DNA of 64,000 nucleotides, taken from assembly GCF_007004655.1 (NCBI RefSeq), contig NZ_ML660087.1, positions 320,987 to 384,986 of the forward strand, written 5' to 3'. The position numbers were made by a program, and so were the translations under genes. Positions 17,844 to 28,400 of this stretch are shown here, one piece after another. Each line of letters begins with the position of its first letter. Position 1 is the stretch's first letter. This stretch comes from Exilibacterium tricleocarpae. Lineage in GTDB: Bacteria; Pseudomonadota; Gammaproteobacteria; Pseudomonadales; Cellvibrionaceae. The notes beneath the pieces were generated by a model. That model searched no databases and had not been told where the DNA came from. It saw nothing but the letters and a program-made list of their open reading frames with translations.

Positions 17844-19439
17844 TCAGTCAGCGTCCGTTGCGGGTTTTGCAAACCGGGCGTGCCAGCGATCATAGGCGCC
17901 TGCCAGGCGGGCGACGATAGCCGGGTGGTGCGCGGCCAGGTCGCGGGTTTCTGTTTTATCGCGTTGCATATCGTAAAGTGCCCAGGTTCCTGCCTCGGCC
18001 GTTTTACCCTCTGCGTGGGACACCAGCTTCCAGCGCCCGTCGCGCACCGAGCGGCTGTGCTGCCAGCGCTGAAAGATCGGTTGAGGGCGCTTGATGGTGA
18101 CATCTTTGTGTAGCAGCGGCGATAAATCGGCACCGGGTAAATCGGCTGTGGCGCCCGCCGGTCCGCCGGTGTAAACCGCACCGGTAACGGCCAGTAGCGT
18201 TGGGTGAATATCGAGAAAATAACCAGGCTCGTGCACGATGCGGCCCGGCTGTTTGATGCCCGTTGGCCAATGGGCAATCAGCGGCGTGGCCACACCGCCC
18301 TGGTGGCTGTAGTTTTTGTAAAAGCGATAGGGCGTGTTGGCGACACCGGCCCAGTCCGGCCCCAGGCTGGCCCAGCGCCCCACCGAACCGATCGGGTGGG
18401 TGTGGCCGATTTCCCGCGGCGGTGTGCCGGTCAGGACCCATTCCGCCGAGGCACCATTGTCCGACATAAACAAAATCAGCGTATTGTCAAACAAATCGCC
18501 CGCCTGCAGAAACTCGACAAGGCGACCGATATTTTCATCCAGGCGATCGATCATGGCGGCGTACACCTGCATGCGCAGGGTTTGCTCGCGGCGCTCGGCG
18601 GCGCTCAGTGTCGACCAGGTGCGGTAGGTGGGGGCGGGCAACGCGAAACTGTCGTCGATCAAACCGGTTGCGCGCATGCGGGCGTAGCGGGCGCGGGCGA
18701 TAGACGCGTAACCCTGGCGGTACTGCCCGGCAAACTTATGCACGTTTGCCGCCGGTGCTTGCAGCGGATCGTGGGGCGCCTGATAGGCCAGGTACAGCAA
18801 AAACGGTTGTATCGGTTGCCGGGAGCGTGTTTCGCGCAAGAATTCAATGGCCCAATCCGTATAGGCATCGGTGGAGTAGAACTGCGGGTCTGGCGGTTGA
18901 TACGTGTTTGTGCAGTCGCCGTCGAAGCACCAGGTCCTCACGCGCTTGCGCGCCGGCGGCGGTTCGCCCGGACGCGCCCGGGGACCCGGATTAAAATGAT
19001 TGGCCGCACCGTCGCGCAAGCCCCGATAGCGGTCGAAGCCGAAAGATATCGGGTTTTCGATACCGTGATGCTTGCCCACCATCAGGGTTCGATAACCCGC
19101 CGCCTTGAGGCTGGAGGCGATGGTGGCGGCGTCGGTCATCGGGGTATAGGCGCGCTCCGCGCGATTGACCTGCTGTGGATAGAGGCCGGTCAGCAGCGCC
19201 GCCCGCGATGGAAAACATTTGGCGTGGTTGTGAAACTGCGTAAAGCGCAAGCCCGCGGCGGCGAGACTGTCGAGGTTGGGGGTGGGGATTTCGGAACCGT
19301 AGGCGCCCAGGTCCGACCAGCCGAGATCGTCGACGAGTATCAGCACGATATTCGGTGTCTTTGGTCGCGCCGCCGCCGGGTCAACCAGTAGCAGGGCGAT
19401 GGTCAGGATGCAAAATAGCTGCAGCAGCGCCGGACGCAT
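17844..19439 (-). CDS. Type I formylglycine-dependent sulfatase
   Basis: A 531-residue exported sulfatase (signal peptide to about Ala24). The metal-binding start PNIVLILVDDLGWSDLGAYG and the maturation motif C75-F-P-S-R79 within CFPSRAALLTG are intact; Cys75 should become formylglycine by an FGE enzyme. Further conserved parts: GKHHG, APHDPLQAP, LFMSDNGAS and the C-terminal WKLVSH. It lies 40 bp upstream of the GH28 gene in the same direction, so the two probably act on one sulfated or pectin-like polysaccharide in the periplasm. The true substrate is unknown. Confidence 0.93.
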   Translation of the reverse strand: MRPALLQLFCILTIALLLVDPAAARPKTPNIVLILVDDLGWSDLGAYGSEIPTPNLDSLAAAGLRFTQFHNHAKCFPSRAALLTGLYPQQVNRAERAYTPMTDAATIASSLKAAGYRTLMVGKHHGIENPISFGFDRYRGLRDGAANHFNPGPRARPGEPPPARKRVRTWCFDGDCTNTYQPPDPQFYSTDAYTDWAIEFLRETRSRQPIQPFLLYLAYQAPHDPLQAPAANVHKFAGQYRQGYASIARARYARMRATGLIDDSFALPAPTYRTWSTLSAAERREQTLRMQVYAAMIDRLDENIGRLVEFLQAGDLFDNTLILFMSDNGASAEWVLTGTPPREIGHTHPIGSVGRWASLGPDWAGVANTPYRFYKNYSHQGGVATPLIAHWPTGIKQPGRIVHEPGYFLDIHPTLLAVTGAVYTGGPAGATADLPGADLSPLLHKDVTIKRPQPIFQRWQHSRSVRDGRWKLVSHAEGKTAEAGTWALYDMQRDKTETRDLAAHHPAIVARLAGAYDRWHARFAKPATDAD

Positions 19440-19542
19440 AACGTTTCAAACCAGTTGGCCCCCGGTGACACTGTTGTAGCTGGAGGGCTGGGTTAGGACA
19501 CCGGCACCCAGACCGGCGGTGCGGGTGCCACTGATACCTTCA

Positions 19543-19648
19543 TAGACCTTTGCTTGCGTAGACCTTTACTTGCACAGACCTTTGCTTGCGTAGACCTTTA
19601 CTTGCACAGACCTTTACTTGCATAGACCTTTATTGCATAGACCTTTGT
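19543..19648. repeat. 16-bp tandem repeat upstream of sulfatase/GH28 operon
   Basis: Six to seven units of TAGACCTTTRCTTGCR, alternating between two variants (ending GCG or GCA), the last ones shortened. It begins 104 bp before the sulfatase start, within its probable leader or promoter region. Confidence 0.9.
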
Positions 19649-19712
19649 CAGTATCGGCGTGGCCAATTACACTGTTTGCCGGTGGGTATGCCGACTCAAG
19701 GCAGCAAGTATT

Positions 19713-19727
19713 ATTGGTCTTACCAAT
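19713..19727. promoter_or_regulatory. GntR-type operator ATTGGTCTTACCAAT
   Basis: A perfect 6-3-6 palindrome that fits the FadR-subfamily consensus TGGTnnnACCA. It lies 274 bp upstream of the sulfatase/GH28 operon and 199 bp upstream of the GFA-family gene. The half-site ATTGGT is shared with the manD-gntR intergenic region, suggesting the same regulator. No other feature was seen in the 19440-19925 gap besides the tandem repeat. Confidence 0.55.
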
Positions 19728-19925
19728 TTATTGGTCGATGCATCTTAACATGCCTAATAAATAAGTCAAATGAGCGACTTTTTATTAACTGATTGTTATT
19801 TATAGCTTTTTTAGAGTGCCGTTGCTTTGATCTATCTTACCAGTGGCTTGAAGGTAGTTGTTTGATAGCTTTAGGGTAGATGCGTGACGGTTATTGAACT
19901 TACATTTGAATACAGGTGGATAAAC

Positions 19926-20354
19926 ATGTCTGATCAGCTCGATAGAACCGGAAGTTGTCTTTGTGGCGCCGTTCGTTTTACCGCAAAAAACGCCGCCAAA
20001 GCGTTAGGAGCCTGTCACTGCACTATGTGTAGGAAATGGGGCGGCGGCCCGTTTCTGGCGTTGGAGTGCGGCACGGAGGTAACCTTCGAGGGGGAAGAGA
20101 ATATCTCGCTATACGATTCATCCGACTGGGCCGAGCGCGGATTTTGCCGCAACTGCGGTACCCATTTGTTCTATCGGTTGAAAGAAAACCAACTGTACAT
20201 GATGTCGCCGGGGTTGTTTGCTGACGACAGCGAGTTGGTCTTTGACCATCAGGTTTTTATCGACGAAAAGCCGGCCTATTACAGCTTTGCCAATAAGACC
20301 AGCGATATGACCGGCGCCGAGGTTTTCGAGAAATACGCTGCGCCTTCGGAGTAA
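19926..20354 (+). CDS. GFA/CENP-V domain zinc protein
   Basis: A 142-residue protein of the glutathione-dependent formaldehyde-activating (GFA, PF04828) family. Zinc-binding cysteines are all present: Cys11 and Cys13 (CLCGAVRF), Cys30, Cys32 and Cys35 (ACHCTMCRKWGG), Cys74 and Cys77 (FCRNCGTHLFYR). Most members have no proven activity, so formaldehyde binding should not be assumed. ATG 19926 starts MSDQ; an upstream in-frame GTG at 19884 is less likely. It stands alone before a terminator. Confidence 0.88.
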   Translation: MSDQLDRTGSCLCGAVRFTAKNAAKALGACHCTMCRKWGGGPFLALECGTEVTFEGEENISLYDSSDWAERGFCRNCGTHLFYRLKENQLYMMSPGLFADDSELVFDHQVFIDEKPAYYSFANKTSDMTGAEVFEKYAAPSE

Positions 20355-20390
20355 GTGAGACAAAAAGTAAGATTCAGGCGACAGAGAAAC

Positions 20391-20428
20391 CCAGGGTACG
20401 TGCTTTGCTGACAGGCCCTGGCTTTTTG
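20391..20428 (+). terminator. Intrinsic terminator-like hairpin after GFA gene
   Basis: CCAGGG (20391-20396) pairs with CCCTGG (20416-20421) and is followed by CTTTTTG. The stem is short with a 19-base loop, so strength is uncertain. It ends 19 bp before the allA start. Confidence 0.5.
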
Positions 20429-20446
20429 TGCCTGGCAGGAGCCCCG

Positions 20447-20938
20447 ATGATTACACCTGAACCTTTAAGCGCCGCAGCTTTCGCCGCTTTTGGCGATGTG
20501 ATCGAATGCGGTGATCGGGCCAAGCGGATCCCGATCAATTACGGCAATACGCTGCGCTTTCACGATCTCGCAGAGCTGGATGTAACCGGCGGCAACGGCC
20601 GGCCCCTGATGAGTATTTTTCGCTCGACACCGCTGCCGCGTCCCATCGATATCAAAGTCATGGAGCGGCACCCGCTGTCGAGTCAGGCGTTTTATCCCCT
20701 GAGCGGCCATCCCTATCTGGTGGCCGTCGCCCCGGCCGGGGTTTTTGATCTTACCCGGGTGCGCGTGTTTTTGGCGGGCCCGACCCAGGGCGTCAATTAT
20801 GCGGCCGGTACCTGGCATCACTACAGCTTGGCGCTGGATGCCGTGTCCGAATTTTTGGTGATCGACCGGGGCGGTCCCGGTGACAATTGCGACGAGGTGA
20901 CGCTCGAGCCGTCGCAGTGGCTGCGTGTTGACTATTAG
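20447..20938 (+). CDS. allA: Ureidoglycolate lyase
   Basis: A 163-residue cupin-fold enzyme that splits (S)-ureidoglycolate into glyoxylate and urea, the last step of allantoate use. Recognisable parts: the AFAAFGDVIE opening, INYGNTLRFHDLAELD, ISIF-type strand LMSIFRSTPLPRP, MERHPLSSQAFYPL, and the active-site stretch GVNYAAGTWHHYSLAL. Full length. ATG 20447 is preceded by GCAGGAG. Allantoicase follows after 51 bp, so the pair converts allantoate to glyoxylate and urea. No allantoinase or urease is visible in this window. Confidence 0.92.
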   Translation: MITPEPLSAAAFAAFGDVIECGDRAKRIPINYGNTLRFHDLAELDVTGGNGRPLMSIFRSTPLPRPIDIKVMERHPLSSQAFYPLSGHPYLVAVAPAGVFDLTRVRVFLAGPTQGVNYAAGTWHHYSLALDAVSEFLVIDRGGPGDNCDEVTLEPSQWLRVDY

Positions 20939-20989
20939 AGACATGCGGATCACTAGATATCTGCACAACCGCAATGCGAGGACCCAAGG

Positions 20990-22090
20990 TTGACACAGCC
21001 CACTGAGGCCGCCCTGCCGGCATTTCTGATCGCTTACTCCGATTCATCGTTTACCAATCCCCACGACGTGGTGCGGCCAGATGAACCCAAAGACCGCCGC
21101 GGCGACTTTACCCATATGGGGGCAAAGTACTGGGGTTTGGAAACTGCCCGCCACCGGGCCACTGAGGTTTTGGCCGCAGAACAGGCGCTGGTTTACGATC
21201 ACAATGCCCACCACTGGTTTCAGGTGGGTCTGCAGCGGCGCGCGCTGGTCGAGCGCATCACCCTGAGCACCCGCTGGTACACCGGCAACCAGGTACGGGC
21301 CGTATCGGTGCGCCTGACGGATCGCTTGAGCGGCGCCGGCGTCGAGGTGCTGACCCGCGAGCCGCTGGCGCCGGATCGGGAGCACGAGTTTGTTATAACC
21401 GCAACGCCGGCGACCGAATGTGAGGTGTTTTGTTTTTCCGAGGGCGGTATTGCCCGCATCAACTTGTTCGGGTCGATAACGGCGCAGCAGCCGGCGCATT
21501 GGGCCAACCTGCTGGAGAACGCCCGGATTTCCCATATCTCCAACGCCCATTTCGGCACTCCCGCCGCTGCGGTGCGGGGGCGGCGCACGCAGCAGCATAT
21601 GGTCGGCTGGGAGTCGGCGCGCACCGGCTTTGGCGAGCGGGCGCTGTTTCATCTGCGCAAACCCGCCCGCGTTGCCGAGATTATCGTGGATACTTACCTG
21701 CACCGTCTCAACGCGCCGCTCACTTGCCACGTGTATGGCGCCGCCGTTACCGATGAGGAGCAAATCCCCGCATTGATGACAGCGGCGCCCCGCTGGAAGC
21801 TGGTGTTTGACTGCGGGCACGAAGTTGTACCGGAGGATTTCCAGATTTATATGCTTGCACAGGACTATCTTCGGGAACCCGTCTCCGAGTGCGAGCGATT
21901 TCAAATAAAGCTGCATTTGGAGAAGGGCAGTTTATGGCAGTCACTGCTGCCGTTCGCACCACTCAGGCCCGACACTTTCCATCGCTTTGATCAGCTGCGG
22001 GTAAACGATGCGGTCACTCATATCCTGTATATGCATTATCCCAACGGCGGTATTCACGGCCTGCAGGTGGGTGGGGTGGAGCAGGATTAG
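20990..22090 (+). CDS. alc: Allantoicase
   Basis: A 366-residue protein of the allantoicase family, hydrolysing allantoate to ureidoglycolate and urea. Two related jelly-roll halves are visible: the first with the opening AYSDSSFTNPHDVVRPDEP, GDFTHMGAKYWGLETARHR, WFQVGL and TRWYTGNQV; the second with ISNAHFGTPAAAV, MVGWESAR, VDTYLHRLNAP and the closing HILYMHYPNGGIHGLQVGG. The start is a TTG at 20990 with GAGG eight bases upstream; no closer ATG fits. In one operon with allA. Confidence 0.88.
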   Translation: MTQPTEAALPAFLIAYSDSSFTNPHDVVRPDEPKDRRGDFTHMGAKYWGLETARHRATEVLAAEQALVYDHNAHHWFQVGLQRRALVERITLSTRWYTGNQVRAVSVRLTDRLSGAGVEVLTREPLAPDREHEFVITATPATECEVFCFSEGGIARINLFGSITAQQPAHWANLLENARISHISNAHFGTPAAAVRGRRTQQHMVGWESARTGFGERALFHLRKPARVAEIIVDTYLHRLNAPLTCHVYGAAVTDEEQIPALMTAAPRWKLVFDCGHEVVPEDFQIYMLAQDYLREPVSECERFQIKLHLEKGSLWQSLLPFAPLRPDTFHRFDQLRVNDAVTHILYMHYPNGGIHGLQVGGVEQD

Positions 22091-22428
22091 TTTATGGGCG
22101 GCGGCTTTAAGCCGTCCGGTGTAAACAAGGTGAATAACGGTTAGCGTTTACTCTTGCCTGAGAGTTTCGTATCGCCCTGTGACTCGACGTGGTGCGTTTG
22201 TTAAAACAGAATATATTTTCCCATGTGTTTACATCAGCCTTGATATCAATTAACTTCACTGGCGGGTTTTCCGGCAAGCTTAAACCCCCTGTGATGAAAA
22301 GTGTTTTTTGTCGATATCGTCTTTAGAAAACTCTATCCGTTGTTATAAGCAACTCCATGTTATCTGTGTTTCACTTTTCCCTGCACGAAGAAACTGTCAT
22401 TAAGAATGCCAATAAGTAAGGGGTGCAG
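22091..22428. other. Gap before RHS gene, nothing recognised
   Basis: A 338-bp AT-richer stretch. I see no gene, repeat or clear operator; it should hold the promoter of the giant RHS gene, and AAGGGG precedes the ATG at 22429. Confidence 0.6.
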
Positions 22429-25400
22429 ATGTTGCCAATAATAGGTTTATCGCGATTTCAACGTGACTTGGCCAAAAGGTTTCGCTCTCGTACTATCCTG
22501 ACAATAGCCAAGAATTTTCGACTATGGCTATCGTTGCTCGCGCTCCTCGCGACACAGGCCCATGCGATTTCAATTCCCGCTCCGACCTCGGAGACCGGCT
22601 TCCCCGATCACCTGGTGGTGGGATGGGTTGGGGTTTACAACAAGACAGTTCAAGATACCAATGATGAAACCTGGGTGTTCCCCGCCGTGCACGGCGGTTA
22701 CTGGGATTCTCGCGGCGGTTACTGGGACTTTGTGGACATGCACTATCTATGTTCCAGAAACTATGGCAGTGACGAGTTGTCTTACAGCTCGAACTATTTC
22801 GTCGAGGATGGCTCTGTTCGTCGCAACTCGAGATGGAGCGTCGATTTTTTACCCAATACCCGTGGATCGATTGATATCGAACATTCGAATTATCTCGACT
22901 ATATCTACGATGAGGATACGGATGAAGAAGAGACAGAGGGTTGTGGTATCTATACCTTCGAAGTCAAACTCTTTTATAAATATGTCGCTCCAGCAACCCC
23001 CGCATCCATTTCCACTGTCCCCGCCAATCCGGGGGCGAATGGCAACTACACTGTCTCGTGGGCCTCGGTAAGTGGCGCGAACTACGAATTGCAGCAGCAG
23101 GTTGATGGTGGCAGTTGGAGCACAGTCAACAGTTCGGGCACGTCTAAGTCATTTAGTGGCCAGGCTCAAGGGAGCACCTTCCGTTATCGAGTCAGGGCGT
23201 TTTATGCATCGAATGGCTACCGAAAAAACAGCGACTGGCGCTACTCTTCCAATATAACCGTGCCATACGAGGCGCCTGTTATCAGCCTGCCGTCGAGTGA
23301 TACTGATGGAAACTATACTGTCAGCTGGAACAGTGTAGCCGGCGCAACGAATTATACCCTTCAGGAAAAATCCGCGAACGGTAGCTGGGGGACCATTCAG
23401 GATACATCTGCTACCAGCAAAACCATTAGTGGCAAAAGTAACGGTACCTATTCCTATCGGGTCAGAGCGTGCAATCCCCAGTTATGTTCCGGTTACTCAT
23501 CGGCTGGTAGCATCGTTGTCGGCCAGGCCTCCCAAACGCCTGAGAATATCGACACACCTCCTGTCCCACAATTGCAGTCCCCCTCAATTGTCTCCCCCCA
23601 GGCCCAGATTGATACCGATAAAGTTAATACCATTAGCGGTGACTTTCGTGTCAATGAAAGTGGTTCTGCGACCTACACGATTCCGATCATTATGGCCGAG
23701 GGTACGGCAGGTGTAAGACCGGATATCGGACTGACTTACGCCAATGCCGCGCCTATTGGTGTTGCGGGTAGAGGGTGGTCGATTAGTGGGATAGGTGATA
23801 TCAGCCGCTGTCGCCAAACACTGGTCCAAGACAATAGAGCACTGCCGATCAGCTGGTCCACAACCGATCGATTTTGCCTGAACGGCACACGTTTGATATT
23901 GCATTCGGGCACTTATGGCAGCCCCGGCAGCACCTATAAAACAGAAATTGACAGCTTCGTCCTGGTGACGGCGGTTGGCGGCTCGGCGGGTCACCCGGAT
24001 TACTTTACCGTGGCGGCAAAAGACGGCTCCACGACCCGCTACGGCGATTCCGGCGACAGCGATGCTGAGAAAGTTGCCTATGTCAGTGGTGCGAGACAGG
24101 CAAATCGTGTTTTAAGTTGGAGTATCAGCCGCTTTGAAGACAGTGTGGGAAACCGCATTACCTATCACTATCAAAACAGTGAAAACGACCATCTGGTTGA
24201 TACGATTGACTATGCCTACGGTAACGCTACGAGCGGTGCGGCACAAATACGGTTTCAGTACGAGAACCGGCCGGATGTGACGTCTGTTTATGTCGCCGGC
24301 TATGAATTTAAACGCTCACAACGCCTGGCAGAAGTTGTCTCGTACAACGACAATGCGATTGTGCGGCGCTATGTGCTTCACTATCTGGGCAACGGTGTTT
24401 TTCCAAAGGATGAGATTTCGAGGCTGCAACGGATTGATATGTGTGTCGATGGTCACTGCCATACCAGTGATGTATCAACAGAATTCGAATGGCGTGTGCC
24501 GGGCTATACTTTCAGTCTGACGCCTGATCACAGCGAGGCGGTAGGAACTGATCGCGCCATAGTGAGCTACCAGTTTGCCGATATCAACGGTGATGGCAAA
24601 TCGGATATGGTTTGGGTAGATGTCAAGCGCGTATCCGGTGGCTATCACTACAAACTCAGTTACCGTATGTTCGGCGAGTCAGCCGTCGTCGTCAAAAACT
24701 TTACTCAGCCAGAGCGATTGCTGGACACCAAGATCCACGTGCTCGATTACAATGCGGACGGCAAGCAAGATATCTACTTTGACAATAAGCTCTACCTTGC
24801 CTCTCCGATTGGTGATGGTGATTGGCACCTGCCTACCATTGATACCCCGACCAATATTACCCTCGATAACCCGACGTTTACCGATATCAACGGTGACGGG
24901 CTGGCAGATGTGGTCGATCTCACTGCCAGTGGTGTTGTAAAGGTGCAGTTTCTCGAAAGAGACCCCTCAGCAGGCCCGGCGAGCCAGCTCTTTTACCGGT
25001 ACTCGGACCCGCAAACGTTTCGGCTCACCGGGGTGGACATTGGTGATTGGCAAACGCAATTGCTTGTCCCGAGCGGGCGTTTCTTCCACAAGGTTGATGT
25101 ATTTACCTTTGGCGACTTTAACGGCGATGGTCAAACCGATATCGCCTTTAATGCCAGAGAGGAATTGTCGGAGACTTGCCGGGATGTTGGCGACGAACCT
25201 TCTGAGCCGGAAATTCAATGCTTCTATACTTACGACGACTTTATCGCCGTCTTTCTGAAAGAGGGTGATCAGTTTGCCTTCTTTGACCGGATTAGCCTGG
25301 GTACGGGGCGAACAGAGGACGACCAACTCGTCGAAGAGGGCGACATTCAGATTTATCTGGCGCCCAGTGTCGACGTCAATGGCGATGGCCTGACCGATTT

Positions 25401-28400
25401 GGTTTATGCCGGTGATCTCGGTGATGATACCGATACCTGGCAGTTTATGATCAGTACCGGTTCTGGCTTCCTGCCCAGCCAGACGATCCTGGCCGAGTCG
25501 TCTTTTGCCAACAAAGCGGCTTTTAGAAATCCAACATGGCTGGACTACAATCTCGATGGTTACACGGACTTCATCTGGCTGGCCGCTGGTTCCAATGATG
25601 TGAGATACAAGAGCTGGGACCCGGCATCGAATTCGTTCGCCAGTTCGTCCTCCAGAGTCGCCTCGGCATTTGTTGATGAAGGCCGGACGTATATCGTCAA
25701 CGATATCAACGGCGATGGTTGGCACGATTTTATTCACTTTGATACCCAGCAAGGGCTGTTGGAAGTCCGGCATGGTAACGGGACGGCGGAGAACCGCCCG
25801 GACTTGATCTATAAGATTACTGATGGTCTCGGTAATGAAACTGATATTCGCTATGGTACGCTCAATCACTCCGGGCGTTATACCTCGTCGGCACAAGGGA
25901 TTTCCACCAGTTCAACCGAGAAAACTATTTGCATTGACATTCCATGGCAAGGCGGCACGCGCGAATACTGCTATACCACCACCGTCTATGAAAATGATAC
26001 CAGCGCATTCTATACCATGCTCAATACGCCTTTCGCTGATCTTGCGGGCGATGCCGTCACCCTCGCGGCGGAAAACCATGCGCCTGTGCTTGAAATTGCC
26101 GGTGCCGCACACGTAGTTATCGATGTTTACAGCAGTTCCCCCACCACCGCTAATCCCGACAACAAGGTGGGAGTCTCGTATTTTTACCATCAGTTACGTG
26201 CCCAGGCTGCCGGGCGTGGTCTGTTGGGCTTCAAACGCTTGAGCACCTGGGATCACCAGTCGGAAATCACTACCACGACCACTTACCGGCAGGACTGGCC
26301 GTTTATTGGCCAGCCTCTCAACACGGTCACGGAATCACCCAATGGTAAGGTCATCAGTGAATCGGAAAACAGCCATGCTATTTACGGGCTGGAAAGTGAG
26401 TCCAGCCGCGATGCCGCGATAGCCGAGGCCGAGGCTAATGGCACCGCGGCCCTTGGCGCTCTCCAGGTCTACAGTGCCGGCACTACCGATCGCGCCTATA
26501 AACTGGCCGCGAATGGGAGTGCCCAAGGTGTTGCGCTGTCAACAGTGGTATCTGAGTTTACACCTGACGCCTACGGCAACATGGTGGGCACCCTTGTCAC
26601 CACTTATGCCGGTGACAGCAGCGGTAGCTATTTCTCCAGGGTAGAAACGGCCAACGCCTATGCAGGCGAAGGCAACGGCGAATTTCTGGGGCGTTTGATT
26701 CGCACTGATGTGACTACGCAGCGGCCGGGTGTCGATACGGCGATAACGCCCGCGTCAGTCACCAAAACAGCCAGATTCAGCTACTATGGCATCAATGGCG
26801 CGGGTGATTGTGCTGCCGACGCACATCTGGCAGGAATGCTGTGTGAGGAAAGCGTAGAGGTAGGCGGTGGTGTGAAAAGCACGCAGCGCCACTACTATGA
26901 CGGATTCGGCAACAAGAGTTTCACCTACGCATTTGACGACGGCGGCCAGCATCGATTGTCGCCCTTGAGTGAATACGATAACGCAACCGGACGCTATGTC
27001 GATCGTGTGTATGACGTTTTTAGCGGTCTGCTCAACAACACGGGGGCGGCGCTCAGTAGTCGCTACCTGAACAAGGCCTCATCTCTCAACGCATCGGTAC
27101 GCCTGGTTAGCGAGGTGACCGGTCGCAACCACTTTGGTTTGCCGACGCAGTCAATCACTTATGTCGATGGTAACAGTACCGTCGAGACAACTACCGCCTA
27201 TACCCCCTATGGTGCGGCTTATTTCTCTGCCGACAGCACCGGTGCTTACAAAGCGACAACAGCCGCAAAAACCTCAGGCTTGTGTCCGGCGCATGCGGCC
27301 TACACCACGACCGAACATCTGGCCGGCGGCGGAGAGAAAGGCGCTTGTTACGATTCGTTGGGGCGTGTGATTCGGGATCGGGTCAAGAGCTTTGCCGGTA
27401 ACTTGCAGAATTACCGGGGCTGGGTTTTCTCTGACACGGAATACGACTTCAAAGGACGAACATTGCGGGTAAGCCAGCCGTATTTTCAGGGAGACAGTGT
27501 TTATTGGACCCGAAATCTGGGTTTTGATCTGCTTGATCGCCCGACCCTGATCGCACACGCTTTTTATGAGACCGACGATGCTGGCAATAGCACCGGGGTT
27601 CATGCCCAGAGCCGCATTAGCTATGACGGTTTCACCACAGTAACGACCAACGCTGAAGGCCAACTTAAAACGGAGGTCACCAATGTTCTGGGGGAAATCG
27701 TCAGTGTCATAAATAACCAAAACGCAGCAGTGCAGTATGAGTATGATGTCTACGGCGAGCTTGTCAAAATGACCGATCCCGCCGCTAACCAGACCCGTAT
27801 TCATTACAACGCCTTGGGCCAGAAGATATGGATGGACGATCCCGACATGGGCCGTTGGGAGTATGCGTATACAGGGTTTGGGGATTTGACCTGTCAGAAG
27901 GACGCCAAAGGCCAGATCATCAAAACCGACTACGATTTCAAGGGCCGCATGATACGGCGTCGTGACTACACTGGCGGCATCTGCAGCTCACCGGCGGGAC
28001 TGGTGAATACCGCCACTTGGGAATACGACACTGCCAGTAACGGTGTCGGCCAACTCAGTGTGGAGTCTGACAGCCACAATTTTGCCCGGGCTTACTATTA
28101 CGATACGTTCGGGCGTGCCGATGTTACGACAACCGAGATCCCCGGCGATAATCCTGCGGATATCAGCTATCACAGCAGTAAGGTCACTTACGATGATTAT
28201 GGCCGCGTGTTCCAAATCTACGATGCGGCGCGGGACGAGGCGGATTTTAGTCAGGGCGCGGTACAGAATATTTATGATGATCACGGTTATCTCTGGCGCA
28301 TTGCCGATGCCCACCGTATCGGCGGTGACTTTGCCACTGAATATTACCAGATAAATGCGATGGATCAATTGGGCAATGTAGTGGCAGCCGATATGGCGGA

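Noticed and set aside
17804..18277. N-terminal extension of the GH28 enzyme
   Set aside because: It overlaps the sulfatase gene and lacks a signal; ATG 17803 has AGGAG and gives an export signal.
19543..19648. Considered as a CRISPR array or iteron origin
   Set aside because: 16-bp units abut directly with no spacers, and no replication gene is nearby.
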